64,000 nucleotides of DNA from Pseudomonas sp. JAI120 (GTDB lineage Bacteria; Pseudomonadota; Gammaproteobacteria; Pseudomonadales; Pseudomonadaceae): positions 1,042,592 to 1,106,591 of the forward strand of contig NZ_JACHCZ010000001.1 of the NCBI RefSeq assembly GCF_014207255.1, read 5' to 3'. The first letter of the stretch is position 1. The number at the start of each line of letters is the position of its first letter. The position numbers were made by a program, and so were the translations under genes. The notes below the pieces were generated by a model. The model was not told the DNA's origin. It searched no databases and was given only the letters and a program-made list of their open reading frames with translations. Shown one piece after another: positions 24,686-32,500 of the stretch.

Positions 24686-25038
24686 AGTTTTACACCTGGT
24701 CGAATGGTCATCTTGCCCTTGATGGGGATAAATTTTAGCCTTGCTACAGTGCCCGTCCCGGGTCGACAGGCCCCCCTTGGCCCTGCTCTCTATCTGCATC
24801 AACTCGGTGGCGTTGTCGACGAACAGCCCGTCACTTCTGAGTAAGTCTGGCAAACCAGCATAATTTTGTTTTTAGGCTCAAAGCCACAATCAATCATGCA
24901 GCGTTGCACTTTTGCAGTGCATCCGATGCTGACAACATCAGAGACTTTCAAGAATGACTCCGCGGCGCTTGGTTGAGACGTAGGCATATCGGGAGGGCTG
25001 CACCGTGCTCTCTAGGACTTTTAGATAATGAGTCGAAA
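24686..25038. other. Gene-free stretch, 353 bases
   Basis: No open frame with a start signal, and no inverted repeat or RNA motif that stood out. The right end carries the upstream region of the interrupted membrane-protein gene. Confidence 0.4.
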
Positions 25039-25773
25039 ATGTCAGAAGACAGTCTGAAAAAGGATTCGGAACAAAAAGCGGCTACGTTCATGGGTTGGGG
25101 GAAGCTGGGAGCCCTAGCGTTGGCGATTTCAGTCCCCATTTTTTACTTGAACGGAAAGGCTTACCACGAGGGCTACCTCTCCTACTTGAACCTTGAGCCG
25201 TCCATGTTTCCTCTACAGGCAACGGAGTATATCGGTGAGACCGCTGTGGCATAGTTCAGGGTCATTGTAAGTTGGTTTACCACCGGACTCGACAGCTTGG
25301 GACGAAATTGGCTGTTGGCGATTCTAGGCATGGTTGGCCTAAGCCTTATTTTTGGTCTCGTTGATTTCATGACAGACCGTACGGGCTCTGTTAATCAAAG
25401 AAATCAGAAGCCTATAAAAGCTAAGAAACGGTCTTTTTTTAAATCCTGGCGAAGGGCAGGACTGGTTCTGTTCGTTGGTAGTTATGGTGTTTTCATCATC
25501 CTGTGCTTGATCTCAATGTCACTCGCGATGGTAATTATGCCCTTTAGCGATGCAGGACGAGAAACCGCTAGGGAAGACGTTAAGCAGGGTTTTAGTGATT
25601 CCCCCGTCGTGACTCTAAAACTACCCGGATCTGAAGAAGTCATCCAGTTCCGGATCATCCAGTGCTCGGGTAAATTCTGCGGGCTTTTTGCTAACGGCAG
25701 GGCATATACCGTACCAGTATCAGCCGTCACCTGGGCGGTCTCAGGTATGCCGGGTGTCAAAACTGGCGGTTGA
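25039..25773 (+). pseudogene. Membrane protein gene interrupted by an in-frame TAG
   Basis: A first reading of 71 codons (from MSEDSLKKDSEQKAATFMGW) ends at TAG 25252-25254. The same frame then continues for 173 codons with protein-like sequence, starting FRVIVSWFTTGLDSLGRN and including two more transmembrane helices (about 25306-25365 and 25459-25530) and a C-terminal periplasmic part with paired Cys (IIQCSGKFCGLF). Joined, they make a natural three-helix protein of about 244 residues. The likely original codon is TGG (AVA-W-FRV). Family unknown. The downstream half has no good start of its own, so the gene is probably dead unless the stop is a read error. Confidence 0.65.
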
Positions 25774-25871
25774 TCTAAGCGATGTCCGTTCTTAATAAAA
25801 TCGGATATGCGCTACTCATGGAACGGCTGAGAAACGCTGCAGCTGCCCTCCATCAACATTACGGTACGTAC

Positions 25872-26516
25872 TCATTCATCGCCGTCTGACGCCCCTGCGA
25901 GCGGCTCGACCAATTCTGGGCCCTGATTACGAACACTACCCACAGCCTTGCTTACCTTGTACCAATGAAAATCGGTAGCAGGCCGGCAGTGATCCATCGC
26001 GATTTCCCGCGCACGTTCAGGTGAAATATCTGAGGCGATCCATTCGCGGGCGTGCTCAGGAGCCAAAACCAGCGGTTTCCGATCATGGATATCTACCATC
26101 CCTTGATCGCTGGCGGCGGTGATGATGACGAAGCCGTCGCGAGGGTCTGTATCCAGGCCCTGGTGAACTTCAGCTAAACCAGCGAAGAACATCGGAGCCT
26201 GCTCTTTCAGGGTTATGAAGTAAGGCTGCTTTTTCTTTGGATCAGCCGGATCTTTGACCCACTCAAACCACCCGTTTGCCGGTGCAAGCACGCGACCGTT
26301 TGGCCAGAGCTGATTGAAAAACTTCCCAGTCATGACTGTTTCAACCCTGGCGTTTATCGGGTCAGGACGCTTTCCTTTCGCCCAAAATGGTGACCATCCC
26401 CATTTCACCTTATCAACGCTCAATTGGTCGTCCACTGGCCGAATAATTTCCACCCGAGTCGAGGGTGCGACGTTGTATCGCTCTACTGGCCAAAGATCGT
26501 AGCCGTTGATCACCAA
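25872..26516 (-). pseudogene. SRAP-domain (HMCES/YedK) gene lacking its 5' end and catalytic Cys2
   Basis: The body is a good SRAP domain: RYNVAPST near the start, KWGWSPFWAK, PINARVETV, RVLAPANGWFEW, and later the active-site His in HDRKPLVL. SRAP proteins must begin with Met-Cys, because Cys2 becomes covalently linked to abasic sites in single-stranded DNA. Here the frame can be followed upstream only as AHYLKELAPEQL before a TAG at about 26544, and no MCGR-type start is found nearby. Translation could begin only at TTG/GTG around 26516, giving a protein without Cys2. It is therefore truncated and very probably inactive. The break lies next to the tRNA-Ser duplication, suggesting a recombination junction. 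Confidence 0.8.
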
Positions 26517-26697
26517 CTGCTCTGGCGCGAGCTCCTTCAGGTAGTGCGCCTAAGGGAAGCACAGAGAGAAGTGAAAGGTAGTCACGCCCCCCCAAACCGT
26601 CAACTGAAAGAATTGGTAAGGTGCAACTGGAATTGTTGCACTCATAGAGACCACTCATTTTATCCAGGGAGTGGCACGCCATACCCCATCTCCCGGC

Positions 26698-26742
26698 CAA
26701 AAAAAACACAAAAAAAGGGCCTAGATTTTCATCTAAGCCCTT
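26698..26742 (-). terminator. Terminator of the tRNA-Ser gene
   Basis: On the minus strand AAGGGCTTAGAT and ATCTAGGCCCTT pair around a GAAA-type loop, followed by a long T-rich run (CCTTTTTTTGTG and eight more T). It starts 20 bases after the tRNA 3' end. Confidence 0.85.
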
Positions 26743-26761
26743 GATTTTGTTGAGTTCGCGG

Positions 26762-26849
26762 CGGGAAACCAGGGATTCGAACCCTGGGAACGCTATTAAC
26801 GTTCGCCGGTTTTCAAGACCGGTGCATTCAACCACTCTGCCAATTTCCC
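26762..26849 (-). tRNA. tRNA-Ser (anticodon UGA)
   Basis: The acceptor GGGAAAT pairs with GTTTCCC (one T-G), followed by a D-arm with GCAGAGTGGTTGAATGC, the anticodon stem CCGGT/ACCGG around CTTGAAA (anticodon TGA), a long variable arm (GAACG/CGTTC) typical of serine tRNAs, and the T-arm CAGGG-TTCGAAT-CCCTG. The discriminator is G. The next genomic bases are CCG, not CCA, so the last A of the tail would have to be added by the CCA enzyme. A second, truncated copy lies 63 bases upstream (to the right). Confidence 0.93.
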
Positions 26850-26911
26850 GTTTATTCCGATGACGCGATGAAGCGGTACAGCAAGGTGCAACTGGAGATA
26901 GCCTTAGATAA

Positions 26912-26983
26912 GAACCCTGGGAACGCTATTAACGTTCGCCGGTTTTCAAGACCGGTACATTACAACCACTCTGCCAATTTCCC
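26912..26983 (-). pseudogene. Truncated second copy of tRNA-Ser(UGA)
   Basis: From the 5' GGGAAATTGG to the middle of the T-loop (CCCAGGGTTC) it matches the intact gene, including the anticodon stem and variable arm. It then breaks off, so the 3' T-stem and acceptor are missing. It also has one inserted base and one substitution in the D-arm region (GTACATTACAACC against GTGCATTCAACC on this strand). It cannot fold as a tRNA. Confidence 0.85.
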
Positions 26984-27135
26984 TTGTGCGTCACAGGATT
27001 ATGGTAGCCCATCCTGTCTCAGCGGGCGCCATAATACCCGAATGAAACACACTGTCAAACTCTCGCCATAGCTTGTTACAGAGCGTCTGTTATGATCTTT
27101 GCGACTGAACGTTTCAAAACCGAAGGAGTGTCGCC

Positions 27136-27807
27136 ATGCGCGAACAGAATTACGCAGTGAATGGTAACGCGCAGGCTGAGCAGCTTGAAGTCAGCCGCGT
27201 ATTGCGCAACACCTATGGCTTGCTCGCCCTTACCCTCGCATTCAGCGGCGTAATGGCGTTCGTGGCCCAGCAGATGCACGTCGGCTACCCGAATATCTTC
27301 GTCGTACTGATCGGTTTCTACGGACTGTTCTTCCTGACCAACAAGCTGCGTGACTCGGCCTGGGGCCTGGTATCGGCGTTTGCCTTGACCGGTTTCATGG
27401 GCTTTATCCTCGGCCCGATCCTCAACCGTTACCTCGGCATGGCCGGTGGTGCGGAAGTGGTCAGCTCGGCGTTTGCCATGACAGCCCTGGTGTTTGGTGG
27501 TCTGTCGGCCTACGTGCTGATTACCCGCAAGGACATGAGCTTCCTGGGTGGTTTCATCACCGCAGGCTTCTTCGTGTTGCTGGCGGCGGTGGTTGCGGGC
27601 ATGTTCTTCCAGATCAGCGGCCTGCAACTGGCGATCAGCGCGGGTTTTGTGCTGTTCTCCTCCGTGTGCATCCTGTTCCAGACCAGCGCCATCATCCACG
27701 GCGGTGAACGCAACTACATCATGGCGACCGTCAGCCTGTATGTGTCGATCTACAACCTGTTTATCAGCCTGTTGCAGATCTTCGGCATCATGAGCCGCGA
27801 CGACTGA
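27136..27807 (+). CDS. yccA: YccA / Bax-inhibitor-1 family membrane protein, 223 aa
   Basis: Seven transmembrane helices in the BI-1 arrangement, beginning with NTYGLLALTLAFSGVMAFVA and ending with a short acidic tail (MSRDD) after SLYVSIYNLFISLLQIFGI, the family's C-terminal signature. In E. coli the homologue modulates FtsH proteolysis. The ATG at 27136 is preceded by GAAGGAG. In P. aeruginosa the equivalent gene also lies next to a tRNA-Ser, which marks this as the conserved chromosomal side of the junction. A strong bidirectional terminator follows. Confidence 0.92.
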   Translation: MREQNYAVNGNAQAEQLEVSRVLRNTYGLLALTLAFSGVMAFVAQQMHVGYPNIFVVLIGFYGLFFLTNKLRDSAWGLVSAFALTGFMGFILGPILNRYLGMAGGAEVVSSAFAMTALVFGGLSAYVLITRKDMSFLGGFITAGFFVLLAAVVAGMFFQISGLQLAISAGFVLFSSVCILFQTSAIIHGGERNYIMATVSLYVSIYNLFISLLQIFGIMSRDD

Positions 27808-27821
27808 TTTACTCGCTGCAT

Positions 27822-27859
27822 AAAAAATGCCCCGTATCGACAGATGCGGGGCATTTTTG
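27822..27859. terminator. Bidirectional terminator between yccA and murB
   Basis: AAAAAATGCCCCG and CGGGGCATTTTT form the two arms around a short loop, giving a T-run in both directions. It sits between the convergent yccA and murB stops. Confidence 0.9.
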
Positions 27860-27870
27860 TTTTCACTGCA

Positions 27871-28890
27871 TTAGTACTGGTTGGGTTCCATTTCCAGCTC
27901 GACCTTGAAACGCTGGGTGATGTCCCGCTGGATACGTTGGGCCAGGTTGGCAATATCGTGCCCTGTGGCGCCGCCATAGTTGACCAGCACCAGCGCCTGC
28001 AGGGCATGCACACCGGCATCGCCGTCACGAAAGCCCTTCCAGCCGGCCTTGTCGATCAGCCAGCCTGCCGCCAGCTTCATCTGCCCATCCGCCTGGGGGT
28101 AGGCGACCAGGTCCGGATACAGCGCCTGTAACTCTTCAGCCAGGGCCTTGGACACCAGCGGGTTCTTGAAGAAGCTGCCAGCATTGCCAAGCACTGCCGG
28201 GTCAGGCAATTTTTCGCTACGGATGCTGCAAATCGCGCGACTGACATCGCTCGGTGTCGCCTCGGTAATCCCCTGCCCCGCCAGGCGCTGCTGCACTGGG
28301 CCGTAGTCGAGCTTGAGGTGGCTGACGCGGCTCAGGGCGAAGCGTACCCGCAGGATCAGCCAGCGTCCGGTTTCGTGCTTGAACAGGCTGTCACGGTAGG
28401 CAAAGTTGCATTCTTCCAGGCTGAAGTCGCGCAGTTCGCCCGTCTGGCGGTCCAGGGCGGTCAAGCCTGCAAAGACGTCCTTGATCTCCACGCCGTAGGC
28501 GCCGATGTTCTGCATGGGGGCAGCACCGACGGTGCCGGGGATCAGACTGAGGTTTTCCAGGCCGCAGAAGCCCTGTTCCAGGGTCCACAGTACAAACGGG
28601 TGCCAGGCTTCGCCTGCTTCGGCTTCGACCACCACCTGCACGCCATCATCCTGCAACACACGAATGCCTTGGGTGGCCATGCGTAACACCAAGGCAGGAA
28701 TGTCCTGGGTCAGCAGCAAGTTGCTGCCACCGCCAATCACGAGCAAGGGCAACGCCTGGGTCGACGCATAGGCCAGTGCCTCGCGCACATCGGCATCACT
28801 GCGGGCCTCGGCGAAGAATTGGGCACGCACATCAATGCCAAAGCTGTTGAATGGCTTGAGCGACACCTGCGCCAGCACTTGCAAGGTCAT
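27871..28890 (-). CDS. murB: UDP-N-acetylenolpyruvoylglucosamine reductase MurB, 339 aa
   Basis: Cytoplasmic FAD enzyme that reduces UDP-GlcNAc-enolpyruvate to UDP-MurNAc in peptidoglycan synthesis. The FAD-binding PLLVIGGGSNLLLT (about 48-61), PGTVGAAPMQNIGAYG, the catalytic-serine segment GNAGSFFKNP and the proton-donor Glu near the C-terminus (ELEMEPNQY) are present. Length is that of the type I enzyme. The start overlaps the stop of the phosphatase gene upstream (ATGA), and it is the last gene of the leftward kdsB cluster. Confidence 0.96.
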   Translation of the reverse strand: MTLQVLAQVSLKPFNSFGIDVRAQFFAEARSDADVREALAYASTQALPLLVIGGGSNLLLTQDIPALVLRMATQGIRVLQDDGVQVVVEAEAGEAWHPFVLWTLEQGFCGLENLSLIPGTVGAAPMQNIGAYGVEIKDVFAGLTALDRQTGELRDFSLEECNFAYRDSLFKHETGRWLILRVRFALSRVSHLKLDYGPVQQRLAGQGITEATPSDVSRAICSIRSEKLPDPAVLGNAGSFFKNPLVSKALAEELQALYPDLVAYPQADGQMKLAAGWLIDKAGWKGFRDGDAGVHALQALVLVNYGGATGHDIANLAQRIQRDITQRFKVELEMEPNQY

Positions 28891-29351
28891 AACCGCCCCT
28901 TCAATTCGATCACCAATAAATCACACGCCTGCTCGATCAGGTCCAGGACCCGTTCGAAGCCTTGTTCGCCCTCGTAGTAGGGATCTGGCACCTCGTCCAC
29001 TTCAGCGTCATAGCGGCGCAGGAACAGGTCCAGCTCCGCCTTGCCCTGGCCGGGCTGCAGGGCCTTGAGATTGCGCAGATTGCTGTTGTCCATGGCCAGG
29101 ATCAGGTCGTAGCGCGCAAAGTCGGCGCGGGAGACCTGCTGGGCACGCTGGGCCGACAAATCGTAGCCGCGTACCAGCGCCGCACGTTGGCTGCGCTGGT
29201 CCGGCGGGTTGCCGATATGCCATTCGCCGGTGCCGGCGGACGCTACGCCGACCTGCCCCGCCAACCCGGCTTCGCGCAATTTATGGCGCAGTACGCCCTC
29301 AGCGGTGGGCGAGCGGCAGATATTGCCCAGGCAGACAAACAGAACCTCCAT
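28887..29351 (-). CDS. Low-molecular-weight protein-tyrosine phosphatase, 154 aa
   Basis: The P-loop CLGNICRS (Cys7 to Ser14) at the N-terminus fits CX5R-S, and the general-acid loop DPYYEG is near residue 122. Both are diagnostic of LMW tyrosine phosphatases. It ends in an ATGA overlap with murB and begins directly after kdsB. Its place within an LPS/cell-wall precursor cluster is conserved in Pseudomonas (PA2978 position), but the substrate is not evident. Confidence 0.93.
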   Translation of the reverse strand: MEVLFVCLGNICRSPTAEGVLRHKLREAGLAGQVGVASAGTGEWHIGNPPDQRSQRAALVRGYDLSAQRAQQVSRADFARYDLILAMDNSNLRNLKALQPGQGKAELDLFLRRYDAEVDEVPDPYYEGEQGFERVLDLIEQACDLLVIELKGRL

Positions 29352-30115
29352 CAGGCCCCCAACAGGCGACGGACGCGCTCAAGATCTTCCGGGGTATCGA
29401 CACCCGCAGGCGGCGCTTCCAGGGCGTCCCCCACGTGGATACGTACGCCGTGCCAGAGGGCTCGGAGTTGCTCTAGGGATTCGGTATTTTCCAACCAGCA
29501 CGGGCCCCAACTCACGAAGTCATGCAGAAAACCGGCACGATAGGCGTAGATGCCGATATGGCGACGGTACGGCACGCCTTCCGGCAACAGGTCAGGGTTC
29601 CTGGCGAAGGCGTCACGCGCCCAGGGCAAGGTCGAACGGCTGAAAGTCAGCGCCAGGCCGTTGACATCACTGACCACCTTGACCACGTTCGGGTTGAACA
29701 GGGTGTCGATGTCTTCAATCGGCTCGGCCAGGGTCGCCATACGCGCTTCACCATGGGCAGCCAGGTTGGCGGCCACCTGGTCGATAACGCCCGGCGGGAT
29801 CAACGGCTCGTCGCCTTGTACATTGACCACGATGGCGTCTGGCGCCAGGCCCAACTGCGTGGCCACTTCGGCCAGGCGGTCGGTGCCGGAGTTGTGATCT
29901 TCACGGGTCAGCACCGCTTCGGCGCCGAACCCTTTGCAGGCTTCAATGATGCGCGGGTCATCAGTGGCCACCACGACACGCTCAGCGCTGCTTTTGCAGG
30001 CCTGTTCCCACACCAGCTGGATCATCGGCTTGCTGCCGATCAGTTGCAGCGGCTTGCCCGGCAGGCGTGTCGAGGCGTAGCGGGAAGGAATGACAACGGT
30101 AAAGGCTGTGGTCAT
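29351..30115 (-). CDS. kdsB: 3-deoxy-manno-octulosonate cytidylyltransferase KdsB, 254 aa
   Basis: Activates Kdo with CTP to CMP-Kdo for lipid A/LPS assembly. The nucleotide-binding opening [15 protein letters not shown] (about 9-23), [11 protein letters not shown] and HIGIYAYR are all intact. Length is typical. The start overlaps the Trm112-like stop (ATGA) and the stop abuts the phosphatase start, so the cluster is tightly coupled. Confidence 0.96.
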   Translation of the reverse strand: MTTAFTVVIPSRYASTRLPGKPLQLIGSKPMIQLVWEQACKSSAERVVVATDDPRIIEACKGFGAEAVLTREDHNSGTDRLAEVATQLGLAPDAIVVNVQGDEPLIPPGVIDQVAANLAAHGEARMATLAEPIEDIDTLFNPNVVKVVSDVNGLALTFSRSTLPWARDAFARNPDLLPEGVPYRRHIGIYAYRAGFLHDFVSWGPCWLENTESLEQLRALWHGVRIHVGDALEAPPAGVDTPEDLERVRRLLGA

Positions 30116-30297
30116 TTATCCAGGCGCTCGTCGGTGGTCAGGGTGCGGGCTTCGCTTTCCAGCATCACCGGGATGCCATCACGGATCGGGTAAGCCAGGC
30201 CGGCGCCCTTGCTGATCAGCTCGGTTTTATCGGCGCTGAGCTTGAGCGGGCCTTTGCAGATCGGGCAAGCGAGGATGTCGAGCAGTTTGGTGTCCAT
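30112..30297 (-). CDS. Trm112-family small zinc protein, 61 aa
   Basis: The UPF0434/Trm112 signature [14 protein letters not shown] is at residues 5-18; the bacterial family retains the first CxxC. The start ATG is at 30297; a longer frame upstream is incorrect. It is always found between lpxK and kdsB in Pseudomonas, with overlapping kdsB start. The exact role in bacteria is unclear; the eukaryotic relatives activate methyltransferases. Confidence 0.92.
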   Translation of the reverse strand: MDTKLLDILACPICKGPLKLSADKTELISKGAGLAYPIRDGIPVMLESEARTLTTDERLDK

Positions 30298-30320
30298 GAG
30301 TGTTTCCTGGATAGCAGCGT

Positions 30321-31331
30321 TTAAGGCAAAAGACGGGCGGGCAGCAGGCGCATCAGCTGCGTGTCGAACCAGGCGACGAACGCCGGCGACGGCACCGCAT
30401 CCACCGCAAGGTACCACCAGTCGGGCTGGGCAAAGGCGCGGCACTTCACCGCGTCCTTCTCGGTCATGACCAGTGGCAATGACGGGGTAAAATTCAAGAC
30501 CTCGGCGCTGTAGGGCGCGTGGTCGGCAAAAGCATGGGGAATCGGCTGCCAGTGTAGCGTTTCAAGGGTGTTGAAGAAACGTTGCGGGTTGCCGATACCG
30601 GCGACCGCATGTACCTGCTGCCCCTCTGGAAAGTGCGCCACCGACTTGCGCTCGCCACTGTGCAGGTTGACCAGTGCGGTGGGCTGCAGGCAAAACGCAA
30701 AGCCATCGTCGCGATCCGAGCCGGCACCGTTGTAGAGCAGCGCATCAACACTGTGCAAACGCTCAACCGGTTCACGCAATGGCCCGGCCGGCAGGCAACG
30801 GCGATTGCCCAGGCCTCGGGCGGCGTCGATCAGCACCAGTTCCAGGTCACGGGCCAGGCGGTAGTGTTGCAGACCGTCGTCGGAGAGGATCAGGTCAAGG
30901 GCCTCGCTGGCGAGCAGGGCCTTCACCGCACGACTGCGGTCGGGATCGATCATCAGGGGCACGCCGCAGCGTTGCACGATCAGCAAAGGCTCGTCACCCG
31001 CCACCGTGGCGCTGTGGCTCGCCTCGACGCGCCATGGCAACTGCGGTGGCTTGGCGCCATAGCCGCGACTGACCACACCGACGCGCAGGCCACTGCGTCG
31101 GCAGTGCTCGATCAACCACAGGATCAACGGCGTCTTGCCGGTGCCGCCCACGGTGATATTACCGACCACCACCACCGGCACCGGCGATTGATAGATCTCG
31201 CCCTCTCCTGCCAGGAACCGCGCGCGCTTGCGCTGCACCACCCGGCGATACAACGATTCCAGCGGACGCAACAACGCGAGCCCCGGATGGCCCTCGTACC
31301 AGGCCTTGAGCAAACGATCGGACATGGCCAT
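30321..31331 (-). CDS. lpxK: Tetraacyldisaccharide 4'-kinase LpxK, 336 aa
   Basis: Inner-membrane-associated kinase that phosphorylates the lipid A precursor DS-1-P at the 4' position. Walker A reads [12 protein letters not shown] (about 57-68), followed by [10 protein letters not shown] and [13 protein letters not shown], the latter carrying the conserved DDGLQH. The first ATG (31331) overlaps the exbD stop by one base; a second ATG six bases on is an alternative. Neighbours are the rest of the LPS/peptidoglycan precursor genes. Confidence 0.95.
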   Translation of the reverse strand: MAMSDRLLKAWYEGHPGLALLRPLESLYRRVVQRKRARFLAGEGEIYQSPVPVVVVGNITVGGTGKTPLILWLIEHCRRSGLRVGVVSRGYGAKPPQLPWRVEASHSATVAGDEPLLIVQRCGVPLMIDPDRSRAVKALLASEALDLILSDDGLQHYRLARDLELVLIDAARGLGNRRCLPAGPLREPVERLHSVDALLYNGAGSDRDDGFAFCLQPTALVNLHSGERKSVAHFPEGQQVHAVAGIGNPQRFFNTLETLHWQPIPHAFADHAPYSAEVLNFTPSLPLVMTEKDAVKCRAFAQPDWWYLAVDAVPSPAFVAWFDTQLMRLLPARLLP

Positions 31332-31759
31332 CAGGGTTGGCTCGCCGCCTCGACAGTGCTCATGCGCAGATGGCTGAAACCGAGCTTGCCGGCAGCGTCC
31401 ATCGCGGTGATCACGGCCTGGTGCTGGGTCTTGCCATCGGCACTGATGGACAACGGCATCTTGGTATTGCCGCCGGACTCTTTTTCCAGGGCGGCGATCA
31501 GGCTGGCGAGGTCGTTTTTCTCCAGCAACTGGTTATTCACCGAAAACGCCCCGTCGGCGCTGATGGCGATGTCCAGTTGCTTGACTTCCTGGTCTTCGGC
31601 CGGCGAACCACTCACGGCTTCCGGCAGGTCGACACGCAGTTCGGTCTGCCGGGTGAAGGTGGTGGTGACGACAAAAAACAGCAGCAGGATAAACACCACG
31701 TCGATCAACGACGCCAGGTTGATGTCGACATTTTCCCGTCGCTTGCGGCGAAATTTCAC
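31331..31759 (-). CDS. exbD: ExbD/TolR-family biopolymer transport protein, 142 aa
   Basis: A short cytoplasmic tail ([20 protein letters not shown]) precedes one transmembrane helix (about 17-38) with the essential Asp at its start, followed by a periplasmic domain. This is the ExbD/TolR plan. It overlaps exbB upstream. The pair energises an outer-membrane process with the proton motive force; located beside lpxK and comEC it is the 'second' ExbBD of Pseudomonas rather than the TonB1-linked one, and its partner is not known from the sequence. Confidence 0.9.
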   Translation of the reverse strand: MKFRRKRRENVDINLASLIDVVFILLLFFVVTTTFTRQTELRVDLPEAVSGSPAEDQEVKQLDIAISADGAFSVNNQLLEKNDLASLIAALEKESGGNTKMPLSISADGKTQHQAVITAMDAAGKLGFSHLRMSTVEAASQP

Positions 31760-32391
31760 GCTTTGCCCCCAACCAGGTCCACGTCACGGTCGCCCTGCAC
31801 AACTTCCACCAGCTTGATGGCTTCCTGCTCCATACCGACCACCAGTTCATCGATGCGCCGCTGCAGGAAACGGTGGAAGAACACCGAAGGAATACCGACC
31901 ATCAGGCCCGCCGCTGTAGTAATCAGGGCCTTGGAGATGCCCCCGGCCAGTACGGCCGCGTTGGTGGTCAGGCCCGAGCCCATGAACGAGCTGAAAATAT
32001 CGATCATGCCCAGTACCGTCCCCAGCAAGCCGAGCAACGGCGCCATGGCCGCGATAGTGCCGAGGGCGTTGATATAGCGCTCCAGTTCATGGATTACCCG
32101 GGCGGCGGCCTCTTCGATGCACTCTTTCATGATCTCGCGACCATGCTTTGAATTGGCCAGGCCGGCGGCGAGGATTTCACCCAGCGGCGAGTTGGCGCGC
32201 AGTGCCTTGAGTTTGTCCTTGTCCAGCTGCTTGTTCTTGATCCAGCCCCAGACCTGCCCCAGCAGATGCTCGGGGGTAACGCGACTGGCACGCAGGGTCC
32301 ACAAACGTTCGGCAACGATGCCGAGTGCGGCGATGGAGCTCAAGATGATGGGCAACATCATCCAGCCGCCAGATTTGACCAATTCCCACAC
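31756..32391 (-). CDS. exbB: ExbB/TolQ-family proton channel protein, 211 aa
   Basis: Three transmembrane helices (about 8-28, 107-130 and 150-172) and the MotA/TolQ/ExbB signature, including APLLGLLGTVLGMIDIF and GISKALITTAAGLMVGIPS. The GTG at 32391 preceded by GAGGGG at eight bases is the start; an in-frame extension to 32544 lacks support. The stop overlaps exbD (ATGA). Forms the proton-conducting complex with ExbD in the inner membrane. Confidence 0.9.
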   Translation of the reverse strand: MWELVKSGGWMMLPIILSSIAALGIVAERLWTLRASRVTPEHLLGQVWGWIKNKQLDKDKLKALRANSPLGEILAAGLANSKHGREIMKECIEEAAARVIHELERYINALGTIAAMAPLLGLLGTVLGMIDIFSSFMGSGLTTNAAVLAGGISKALITTAAGLMVGIPSVFFHRFLQRRIDELVVGMEQEAIKLVEVVQGDRDVDLVGGKA

Positions 32392-32500
32392 AGTGAATGT
32401 CCCCTCGAAAAAGTGCGCCACTTTACCATATAGGTTCGGCGGCGGGGTTCGTCGGCCATGGACCCGTCTGTCCCAGGCGCCGGTCTTTGGTAAGGCTGGA

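Larger units (their letters stand above)
26618..26896 (+). repeat. 14-bp direct repeats flanking the tRNA-Ser gene
   Basis: AAGGTGCAACTGGA occurs at 26618-26631 and again at 26883-26896. The intact tRNA lies between the copies, and the truncated tRNA copy begins 15 bases after the second. This points to an incomplete tandem duplication of a tRNA-containing segment. Confidence 0.7.

Noticed and set aside
30582..31817. Long forward open frame opposite lpxK and exbD
   Set aside because: Antisense shadow of two recognised genes.
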